Assembly: GCA_009782085.1 (NCBI GenBank)
Contig: WQUN01000101.1
Location: forward strand, 1 to 5,296
Origin: Bacillota bacterium
Lineage (GTDB): Bacteria; Bacillota; Clostridia; Lachnospirales; WQUN01
DNA: 5,296 bases
Reading direction: 5' to 3'
This document shows, in pieces, positions 1 to 5,245 of the stretch. The notes under the pieces are model-generated. The model ran no database searches. It was given only the letters and a program-made list of their open reading frames with translations, and had not been told where the DNA came from. Position 1 is the first letter of the stretch, and the number at the start of each line of letters is the position of its first letter. The translations under genes were made by a program, and so were the position numbers.

Positions 1-413
1 TTGTTGCCCGTGGCGGAACCGTCGACCAGCGCCTGATTGTCCTGCGCGGCGCTTCCGGAGCCGGAGACGTCCCGCGACTGCCCGGCGGCGCTGCCGGAGG
101 CGGAGACGTCCCGCGATTGTCCGGCGGCGCCGCCGGAACCGTCATATGATACAGAGCCATTCGCGGCCCCGTTTTCCGAAGCGGAACCGGCCGGGCCGCC
201 GGGGTTGTCCGAGGCGGCGCTTTCCGCATACTTATAGAGCGTGTCCCCGCCCGTCAGGGCAAAACCGTTGACGCCGGAAAAGACGCTCCCCAGGGAAAAT
301 ATCTGGCTGAACAGGTAAAACGCCGCCGCGAAGGCGCAGATTATGAGCAGGTTCTTGAGGAATCTCCCGGAGGATTTCTTTCTCTTTTTCCCGTAACCGT
401 ACGAGCGGCGCAT
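1..413 (-). CDS. Membrane-anchored protein of unknown function, N-terminal part
   Basis: Read on the minus strand from an ATG at 413; the frame stays open for 137 codons and runs off the window, so the C-terminal domain is not visible. A Shine-Dalgarno-like GAGGGGG lies several bases upstream of the ATG. Residues 1-20 are very basic (MRRSYGYGKKRKKSSGRF), followed by one hydrophobic segment at about 21-41 (NLLIICAFAAAFYLFSQIF). This fits a single-pass protein with a cytoplasmic N-terminus and an outside C-terminus, or an uncleaved signal anchor. From about residue 65 the chain is a Gly/Ala/Ser/Asp linker without hydrophobic stretches, with a 13-residue repeat carrying QSRDVS at 99-104 and 112-117. 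Such anchor-plus-linker layouts often precede an extracellular enzymatic or binding domain in Gram-positive bacteria, but nothing here says which. It is divergent from the phosphatase gene. The call as a real gene is good; the function is unknown. Confidence 0.75.
   Translation of the reverse strand, partial: MRRSYGYGKKRKKSSGRFLKNLLIICAFAAAFYLFSQIFSLGSVFSGVNGFALTGGDTLYKYAESAASDNPGGPAGSASENGAANGSVSYDGSGGAAGQSRDVSASGSAAGQSRDVSGSGSAAQDNQALVDGSATGN
46..141. repeat. 39-bp in-frame tandem repeat in the linker of the membrane protein
   Basis: Two full copies (46-84 and 85-123) and an 18-bp partial third (124-141) have a period of 39 bp. Each begins GCGGCGC on the plus strand, and the full copies share GGAGACGTCCCGCG at 63 and 102. 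The period is a multiple of three, so on the minus strand it encodes a repeated 13-residue unit and keeps the frame open. Confidence 0.85.
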
Positions 414-551
414 GGCTTTCCCCCTCAGGCGGCAAATGTAAGCGCAGTTTGATTAGTATTTATATGCCCGCGCCCGGGGATATAGACCGCAATAAAACCC
501 CGCGGACGCGCCGCGGGGTTATACTATTTATTATATACCGGAGGGACAGCC
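414..551. promoter_or_regulatory. Divergent intergenic region holding the promoters of both flanking genes
   Basis: This 138-bp gap separates two genes read away from each other, so both promoters should lie here. On the plus strand TATACT at 520-525 could be a -10 box, and GGAGGG at 541-546 is a good ribosome site for the ATG at 552. No convincing -35 box is seen at the right distance. On the minus strand the AT-rich stretch around 455-465 (TATAAATACTAAT) is the best -10-like sequence for the gene starting at 413. Box assignments are inference. Confidence 0.4.
496..520 (-). terminator. GC hairpin, terminator-like on the minus strand
   Basis: AACCCCGCGG (496-505) and CCGCGGGGTT (511-520) form a perfect 10-bp stem with loop ACGCG. 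Read on the minus strand, the stem is followed by TTATTG, giving the run GGGGTTTTATT, which resembles an intrinsic terminator. Read on the plus strand it is followed by an AT-rich stretch without a U-run. Its place between two divergent genes is odd for a terminator, so it may instead be an attenuator in the leader of the gene at 413 or a block to antisense transcription. Confidence 0.5.
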
Positions 552-1058
552 ATGACGCGCGTGTTTTTCGTCCGCCACGCCCAGTCCGACAGCGCCTGGG
601 CCGACGACAGGACGAGGCCCCTGACGCCCGCGGGCCTCGCGGACTGCGGAAAAGTAACCGCTTTGCTCTCGCGGATCCCGGTGGATGTATTCTTATCCAG
701 CCCCTATAAAAGGAGCGTGGACACCGTTTCCGGGGCGGCGGGGTTTTTCAAAATGGACATACGCACCGACGAGAGGTTCAGGGAGCGCCGGGTCGGTGAA
801 AACGGATACGCCGTGGAAACGCTGGAGCGGCGCTGGAGCGACTTCGGCTTTCATGAGGAAGGCGGGGAATCGCTCGGCAGCGTCCGGAAGCGCAACGCCG
901 AGGCCCTGAACGACGCCCTGCGCATGTGCGCCGGCAAAAATATCGTCATAGGCACGCATGGTACGGCCCTCAGCGCCATATTAAATTACTGTGACGATTC
1001 TTTCGGCTGCGAGGGGTTCAAGCGCATCCGGCACTCTACCGGAGTACGAAAACATTAA
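552..1058 (+). CDS. Histidine phosphatase family protein, C-terminus replaced after a palindromic insertion
   Basis: This is a member of the histidine phosphatase (phosphoglycerate mutase-like) superfamily, whose enzymes transfer phosphate through a histidine; the substrate here cannot be told. Visible motifs are FVRHAQSD at 6-13 with the catalytic RH at 8-9, SSPYKRSVDT at 49-58 with the expected phosphate-binding Arg54, FRER at 76-79, EGGESLG at 103-109, and IGTHGTALS at 133-141 with the second catalytic His136. The ATG is well supported by GGAGGG 5 bp upstream. The reading frame follows the family through RIRH (158-161), then enters a foldback insertion that adds STGVRKH and a TAA. The missing end is still encoded at 1136-1222; joining the two gives 189 residues. 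All catalytic residues remain in the 168-residue product, but the final beta-strand region is lost, so it may be unstable or inactive. The family call is firm; activity is uncertain. Confidence 0.9.
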   Translation: MTRVFFVRHAQSDSAWADDRTRPLTPAGLADCGKVTALLSRIPVDVFLSSPYKRSVDTVSGAAGFFKMDIRTDERFRERRVGENGYAVETLERRWSDFGFHEEGGESLGSVRKRNAEALNDALRMCAGKNIVIGTHGTALSAILNYCDDSFGCEGFKRIRHSTGVRKH

Positions 1059-1135
1059 CCTCCTCTGTCGCCGACACGCCGCTTGTGCGTTCGTCGTGTC
1101 GGCTCGTCGTCGGTAAATGTTTTCGCACTCCGGTA
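1035..1135. mobile_element. MITE-like palindromic insertion element, about 100 bp, inside the phosphatase gene
   Basis: The segment has 24-bp terminal inverted repeats, 1037-1060 and 1112-1135, matching at 22 of 24 positions; both ends begin TACCGGAGT inward. Inside is a second perfect 9-bp inverted repeat, GCCGACACG (1070-1078) and CGTGTCGGC (1095-1103), around a 16-base loop, so a single strand could fold over nearly its full length. No ORF of useful size is present, so it would need a transposase supplied elsewhere. Removing 101 bp (1035-1135, or equally 1036-1136, since both edges carry a T) restores the phosphatase frame exactly. No clear target-site duplication is visible. The left repeat supplies the TAA at 1056 that ends the truncated protein. 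The insertion reading is strong; relation to a named element family is unknown. Confidence 0.85.
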
Positions 1136-1222
1136 TGGATGCCGTATATTGTGCGCCTCGATTTTGACGGGGAAAGGTATGCCGGGAGAGAAGAACTGCT
1201 TTGGGTCGAAAGGAATTATTGA
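1136..1222 (+). pseudogene. Detached C-terminal fragment of the histidine phosphatase gene
   Basis: In the +2 frame relative to the upstream phosphatase ORF, 28 codons read WMPYIVRLDFDG, then ERYAGREELLWVERNY, then TGA at 1220-1222. In related phosphatases the motif MPYIVRLDFDG follows a few residues after an RI pair, exactly where the upstream ORF breaks off with RIRH. It is the native gene end, cut off by the palindromic element. It has no start codon or ribosome site of its own and is unlikely to be translated separately. Its stop lies 15 bp before topB, so the undisturbed arrangement was probably a phosphatase-topB operon. Confidence 0.85.
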
Positions 1223-1237
1223 ATTGGGAGTGACCCC

Positions 1238-3304
1238 ATGAAAACCCTCGTAATAGCCGAAAAGCCGTCCGTCGGCCGGGACATAGCCCGCGTCCTCGGG
1301 TGCGGCAAAAAGGGCGACGGCTTCCTCTACTCCGACACGCACGTCGTCTCCTGGGCAATCGGGCACCTGGCGGAGCTGTACGAGCCGGAGGACTACGACG
1401 CCTCGCTGAAAAGCTGGAGGGCGGACGCGCTGCCGATCATCCCGGAGGTCATGAAGATAAAGCCGGCGGCCCGGACGCTGGAGCAGTTCGGCACGCTGAA
1501 AAAGCTGATGCGCAGCGAGAAGATAGACAGGCTCGTCTGCGCCACGGACAGCGGCCGGGAGGGCGAGCTGATCTTCCGGTACATCTACAGCCTCGCCGGC
1601 TGCGCGAAGCCGTTCGAGCGGCTCTGGATATCCAGCATGACCGACGCGGCCATCCGCGAGGGCTTCCGGAACCTCAGGCCCGGCGCGGAGTATGACGCTC
1701 TGTACCGTTCGGCCAAATGCCGCTCCGAATCCGACTGGCTCGTGGGCATCAACGCGACGCGGGCGTACTCCCTCCGGTACGGGCGCGTCCTGAGCGTCGG
1801 CCGCGTCCAGACGCCGACGCTGGCGATCATCGTGGAGAAGCAGAAGGAGATCGACGCGTTCGTTCCGGTGACCTACTGGGAGGTCAAAGCCTCCTTTGAG
1901 CCTGCCGGCCGGGGCGGCGGTTTTGATAAAATCAGCCAATATCCCGGCTTGTGGTTTGACCCGGCGTCAAACGACATGAAAATCTCCGCGCGGGATAAGG
2001 CGGAGGCAATCGCCGCCAAGGTGAAAGGAAGGCCCGGCGCGGTCGAGAGCGTGACCTCGGAGGAGAAGCGCGTCCCGCCGGAGCGCCTCTACGATTTGAC
2101 CGACCTCCAGCGGGACTGCAACAGGCGGTTCGGCTTCCCGGCGCAGAAAACCCTGTCCGTCGCCCAGGATCTGTACGAGAAGCGCAAGCTGATCACATAC
2201 CCGCGCACCGACAGCCGTTATCTGAGTTCCGATCTGGTCCCCAGGCTGAAAATGATCATAGCCAAGGTGTCCGTGGGGCCATACGCCGGATACGCCCAAA
2301 AGCTGCTGGCGCTGCCGGAGCTGCCCGTGACCGGCCGCATCGTGGACGATTCCAAGATCAGCGACCACCACGCCGTCATCCCGACGGAGACGGCCCCGAA
2401 ACCCGAAAGCCTCACGCCCGACGAGCGGAAGGTCTACGACCTCGTCGTCCGGCGGTTTTTGTCGGCCTTCTACCCGCATTACGTGTACAACGCAGTGAAG
2501 ATCGTCACTTTGGCCGAAGGCGAGCGGTTCCTGACCAAGGGCGCGGTCGTCGCGGCGTGGGGCTGGATGGAGCTTTACCGGGATTTAGCGGATCCGGCCG
2601 GTTCCAACGATCCCGCCGGGCAAAATAATACAGACGGCGACAGCGACGGGAACACCCCGGACGTTCCGGCCGATCCCGCCGGGCGAAAGCATACAGACAG
2701 CGGCGAGGACGGCGTCGGAAACCTTCCGGACGTGAAACCGGGCGACGCCGTATTGACCCGCGGCGCGGAGGTTATAAAGAAAAAGACCTTGCCGCCTAAG
2801 CCGTACACGGAGGGGACTCTGCTCTCGGCGATGGAGAACGCGGGGCGCTTCGTCGAGGACGAGGAGCTCAGGGAGCGCATGAAGGACTCCGGCCTGGGCA
2901 CCCCGGCCACCCGCGCCGCCATAATCGAGCGGCTTTTGGAGGTCGGCTACATCGTGCGCAAGGGCAGGGCCCTCGCGCCGACGGAAAAGGGCGTCAAACT
3001 GATCGAGGTCGTGCCGGCGGAGCTGAAATCCCCGGAGACGACGGGCAAGTGGGAGAAGGGCCTGGCGGGCATCGCCCGGGGAAGCATGGCGGGCGAGCGG
3101 TTCATGGGCAGCATCGAAAAGTTCGTGAGGTTTTTGGTGGCGGAGGCGCGGAAGGCGGATATGTCCGTCAGCTTCCCGGAGGACGTGGGGCGCGGCAAAG
3201 GCGGCGGCAAAAGCGGCGGTACGGGCGGCGGAATAAACGGCGGTAAGAGGAGCGGCAAAAACGCCGGAATTGGCGGCAAAAGCAGCGGTACATACGGCAA
3301 GTAA
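1238..3304 (+). CDS. topB: DNA topoisomerase III (type IA topoisomerase)
   Basis: A type IA enzyme that cuts one DNA strand through a tyrosine and passes another strand through, resolving linked or recombining DNA. The 688 residues are near the usual length. The N-terminal Toprim domain shows VIAEKPSVGRD at 5-15 with Glu8 and ATDSGREGEL at 102-111 with Asp104. SVGRVQTPTL follows at 187-196, the catalytic tyrosine is Tyr321 in LITYPRTDSRYLS, then KISDHHAVIPTE at 373-384 and SGLGTPATRAAI at 551-562. The start is a family-typical MKTLVIAEKPS, with GGGAG 7 bp upstream. Two features are unusual: a disordered Asp/Gly/Pro-rich insert at about 451-502 containing an imperfect 21-residue tandem repeat, and a Gly/Lys-rich tail from about 651 in place of zinc-finger modules. 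Similar proteins occur on chromosomes and on conjugative elements, but no conjugation genes are visible here. Probably co-transcribed with the phosphatase remnant. Confidence 0.95.
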   Translation: MKTLVIAEKPSVGRDIARVLGCGKKGDGFLYSDTHVVSWAIGHLAELYEPEDYDASLKSWRADALPIIPEVMKIKPAARTLEQFGTLKKLMRSEKIDRLVCATDSGREGELIFRYIYSLAGCAKPFERLWISSMTDAAIREGFRNLRPGAEYDALYRSAKCRSESDWLVGINATRAYSLRYGRVLSVGRVQTPTLAIIVEKQKEIDAFVPVTYWEVKASFEPAGRGGGFDKISQYPGLWFDPASNDMKISARDKAEAIAAKVKGRPGAVESVTSEEKRVPPERLYDLTDLQRDCNRRFGFPAQKTLSVAQDLYEKRKLITYPRTDSRYLSSDLVPRLKMIIAKVSVGPYAGYAQKLLALPELPVTGRIVDDSKISDHHAVIPTETAPKPESLTPDERKVYDLVVRRFLSAFYPHYVYNAVKIVTLAEGERFLTKGAVVAAWGWMELYRDLADPAGSNDPAGQNNTDGDSDGNTPDVPADPAGRKHTDSGEDGVGNLPDVKPGDAVLTRGAEVIKKKTLPPKPYTEGTLLSAMENAGRFVEDEELRERMKDSGLGTPATRAAIIERLLEVGYIVRKGRALAPTEKGVKLIEVVPAELKSPETTGKWEKGLAGIARGSMAGERFMGSIEKFVRFLVAEARKADMSVSFPEDVGRGKGGGKSGGTGGGINGGKRSGKNAGIGGKSSGTYGK
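2591..2734 (+). repeat. Imperfect 63-bp tandem repeat inside topB
   Basis: Units starting GATCCCGCCGGGC at 2609 and 2672 lie 63 bp apart, and a shorter related piece (GATCCGGCCGG, encoding DPAG) begins at 2591. The units encode DPAGQNNTDGDSDG and DPAGRKHTDSGEDG, each ending in N-x-PDV, with two extra residues in the second. The insert adds an acidic, probably unstructured loop in the C-terminal half of the enzyme without touching any recognised motif. Confidence 0.7.
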
Positions 3305-3446
3305 AAGCGGCAAAACGCCGGTACGGGCGGAAGCAGGGACGGCTATCAGCCGCCCGCGAATCCGACCGAAACTGCGTCCGCCGGGGGCCGCCACACCGAT
3401 ACAGACGGCGGCAAAAACGGCGGTACATACGGCAAGTAAAAGCGGC
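3272..3446 (+). repeat. Duplicated tail-and-stop of topB, copies 135 bp apart
   Basis: A 27-bp sequence containing GGTACATACGGCAAGTAA is identical at 3285-3311 and 3420-3446, and similarity extends upstream to about 3272 and 3407 with a few mismatches. Each copy encodes GTYGK followed by TAA (3302-3304 and 3437-3439). The offset is 45 codons, and the stretch between the stops is open in the topB frame for 44 codons, including GGRHTDTDGGKNGG, which resembles the Asp/Gly-rich insert within topB. It looks like a former or alternative longer C-terminal tail. Confidence 0.8.
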
Positions 3447-3530
3447 GCCGGAATTAATCTAATATTAACATGTTCTAAGGATTACCACGCATGTTTTCGT
3501 AGGGGCAAACCCAATTGGGAATAAATCTCG
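3305..3530. other. Convergent intergenic region between topB and the AI-2E family gene
   Basis: The first 135 bp are the in-frame extension of topB described separately. The remainder (3447-3530) is AT-richer and has only weak structure: a CCCAATTGGG palindrome at 3510-3519 just after GTAGGGGCAAA. No canonical intrinsic terminator, with a stem followed by a T-run, was found for either converging gene. No credible gene lies here; the open frame crossing it from 3270 is a shadow of the repeats. Confidence 0.6.
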
Positions 3531-4751
3531 TCAGTCCGGTTTCCGCATATCCGTACGTTCCCGCTCCATTTCTTTCCTCTCCCTGACCGCCTCCAGCCCC
3601 CATTTCAGCGCCGCTTTCCCGACAGCGCAGACCGGCACGGCCAGGATCATCCCCCCGATCCCGAAGAGCGCGCCCGCCGCCGAGAGCGCCGCGATGACCG
3701 TCACGGGGCCGAGCTCCACGTTCCGCCCGACGATGCGCGGGTTCAGGTAGACGGCGTCGATCTGCTGGATCACGAGCACGCCGGCCGCCGCGTAGAGCGC
3801 CTTCAACGGCTCCCCGCTTATCAGCGCGTCCAGAACGGACAGCGCCAGGCCGATGAACGCCCCGAAATAGGGGATAATGTTGGCGAACCCGGAGAAGACG
3901 CCTATCAGCGCGGCGAACTGCACCTTCACCGCGAAAAGCCACGCGGTCAGCAAAACCGCCATGAGGACCGCGTCAGCTAGCTGGCCGCGGATATAGCCGG
4001 AGAGCACGCGGTTTACGGCCCGAAGCGCGGTTTTGGCGTTTCGGTACGCCTTTGCCGGCAGGAGTATTTCGGCCGTATCCGAGACATTACGGAGGATGCG
4101 GCGCTTGTCCCGGAGGAGAAAGAACGCGACCACAAAGCCCAAAAACGCCGTGAACAACGCCCCGCCCGCCTGGGTGAGCGTGTTCACGGCGTTTTGCGCG
4201 GCGCTCCCGGCAAGGGCGGCCATGCCGTCGAACACGCCCTCCAGATACCCGGACGCGAACCGCAGCAGGCCCATCTCCCGCAGCTTGATCTGGAAACCCG
4301 CGTAGGCCTCCGTGAAGTTGACGCGGAGGGAATTGATCAGGTTTGTGAGGGACGCCAGGAAATCGCCCTTTAGATTGAACCGGACGAACAGCCATACGGC
4401 CGCGCCGCCTGTCACAGCCACGACAACCGCGTAGGTCAGGACTGTCCCGGCCGTGCGCCGCGCGTCCCCGCCCGCGCGCCCGGTCAGGCGCTCGTATCGT
4501 TTCTGAAAAAAGTCCGCGGCAGGGTCCAGCAGGTACGCGATCACGAGGCCCGCGATCACCGGCGCGAAAACAGCCAGGACGCGCCCCAAAACGCGGAACG
4601 CGCCCCGAAAAAACACGGGAAAACCGGCCACGACAAGCGCCAGCCCGTCCAGGACGAGCTTTACGGCGTAGATCATGGCGAAAGCCGCCGCCGCGTGCAG
4701 CGCGACGGTCAGGTATTTTTTGTCCCAGGGAAGTCTTTTCAGGTCGACCAC
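3531..4751 (-). CDS. AI-2E family transporter (UPF0118/PerM-like permease)
   Basis: A multi-pass inner-membrane protein of the AI-2E transporter (UPF0118) family. Members have been linked to export of autoinducer-2 and to sodium/proton exchange, so the substrate here is open. The 406 residues are a little longer than is common. Hydrophobic segments lie at about 14-43, 52-75, 103-124, 196-214, 260-280, 281-310 and 317-333, with more at 349-378. Family-typical motifs are GYIRGQLADA (252-261), IPYFGAFIG (293-301), NPRIVGRNVELGP (337-349) and GIGGMILAVPV (364-374). The C-terminus is a charged tail (RERKEMERERTDMRKPD). The start used is GTG at 4751: a stop codon lies just 6 bases upstream in frame, and the next ATG (residue 26) would remove half of the first membrane segment. 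LPWDKKYL at 7-14 matches the usual N-terminus. No Shine-Dalgarno sequence precedes the GTG. Family call firm, start less so. Confidence 0.93.
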   Translation of the reverse strand: MVDLKRLPWDKKYLTVALHAAAAFAMIYAVKLVLDGLALVVAGFPVFFRGAFRVLGRVLAVFAPVIAGLVIAYLLDPAADFFQKRYERLTGRAGGDARRTAGTVLTYAVVVAVTGGAAVWLFVRFNLKGDFLASLTNLINSLRVNFTEAYAGFQIKLREMGLLRFASGYLEGVFDGMAALAGSAAQNAVNTLTQAGGALFTAFLGFVVAFFLLRDKRRILRNVSDTAEILLPAKAYRNAKTALRAVNRVLSGYIRGQLADAVLMAVLLTAWLFAVKVQFAALIGVFSGFANIIPYFGAFIGLALSVLDALISGEPLKALYAAAGVLVIQQIDAVYLNPRIVGRNVELGPVTVIAALSAAGALFGIGGMILAVPVCAVGKAALKWGLEAVRERKEMERERTDMRKPD

Positions 4752-4787
4752 CGCAAGTCAAGATTGTGCCGGGATGCCGCATTCAAC

Positions 4788-4898
4788 AGACTTCTTCGGA
4801 AATTGATTTTTCGTTGTCACCCCGAGCGAAGCGAAGGGGCTTAAATCAAGATTCTTCGCTTCGCTCAGAATGACAAACGCCAATTTCCGAAAAAGTCT
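4788..4898. mobile_element. Palindromic repeat element of the GAGCGAAGCGAAG type
   Basis: Terminal inverted repeats of 18 bp (4788-4805 and 4881-4898) match at 17 positions, beginning AGACTT inward. Inside them are two 27-bp arms in opposite orientation, 4814-4840 and 4850-4876, sharing TTGTCA and the core GAGCGAAGCGAAG. It encodes no protein. GAGCGAAGCGAAG palindromes are, from general knowledge, dispersed in many bacterial genomes, often between genes, as here. It ends 37 bp upstream of the AI-2E family start codon and may have changed that gene's leader. Confidence 0.75.
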
Positions 4899-5077
4899 AA
4901 TATAATCCGCGTTAATCCGGCTTCTGTCCGAAAAATCAGCGGTCCGAATCTTTTTTGCCTTTTCGTCAAATCCAGTCTGTCGCAAACGGCGGGAGCAAAG
5001 CCCCTGCCCAACAAATCCCCGTTTACCACAGACGGCGGGAGCATGCAGGGGCAGTCACTGACCGCCCAAAACCGCCG

Positions 5078-5128
5078 TAAATTCCCCTCCTTTGGAGGGG
5101 TGCCGGCGTAGCCGGCGGGGTGGTTTTA
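5078..5128. repeat. 51-bp double-hairpin element, copy 1
   Basis: The element runs from TAAATTCCCC to GGGGTGGTTTTA, so its ends are roughly inverted repeats (TAAA with TTTA, CCCC with GGGG). Between them are two perfect hairpins: CCCTCC-TTT-GGAGGG within 5084-5100 and GCCGGC-GTA-GCCGGC at 5102-5116. Palindromes of this general design (CCCCTCC, TTT, GGAGGGG, then a GC hairpin and GGGGTGGTTT) are familiar as dispersed intergenic repeats in bacterial genomes. Confidence 0.7.
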
Positions 5129-5245
5129 CCCTGCAAACCTCCGTTCGTTGAAGGCGGCGGGAGCAGAGCCCCCGCCCAACAAATCCCCGTTTGCCGCAGA
5201 CGGCGGGAGCACGCAGGGGCAGTCACTGACCGCCCAAAACCGCCG

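Noticed and set aside
1055..1939. Long minus-strand open frame of 294 codons opposite the start of topB
   Set aside because: It is the antisense shadow of topB, caused by high GC at third codon positions, and also crosses the palindromic element. The topB frame has clear catalytic motifs.
2585..3394. Minus-strand open frame of 269 codons opposite the end of topB
   Set aside because: Antisense shadow, rich in Arg, Ala and Leu, with no domain pattern.
3491..3501. ATGTTTTCGTA matches 11 bases of the terminal repeat of the element at 1037-1060
   Set aside because: An 11-base match is not unlikely by chance in a window of this size, and similarity stops at both sides.
3499..3519. GTAGGGGCAAACCC followed by a CCCAATTGGG palindrome, resembling half of a dispersed GTAGGGGC-type repeat
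   Set aside because: Only one arm is present and the matching right arm is missing, so it cannot be supported as an element from this window alone.
3270..3524. Plus-strand open frame of 84 codons overlapping the end of topB
   Set aside because: It reads the Gly/Lys repeat tail in another frame (AVHTASKSG twice) and has no separate ribosome site.
4758..4985. Minus-strand open frame of 75 codons reading FVILSEAKNLDLSPFASLGVT
   Set aside because: The phrase LSEAKNLDLSPFASLGVT is the usual mistranslation of GAGCGAAGCGAAG palindromes; the frame covers the palindromic element rather than a gene.
5023..5226. Minus-strand open frame of 67 codons
   Set aside because: It is a translation of the 168-bp repeat; its two ends repeat the same peptide (VTAPACSRRL) because the DNA does. 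No ribosome site or protein-like composition.
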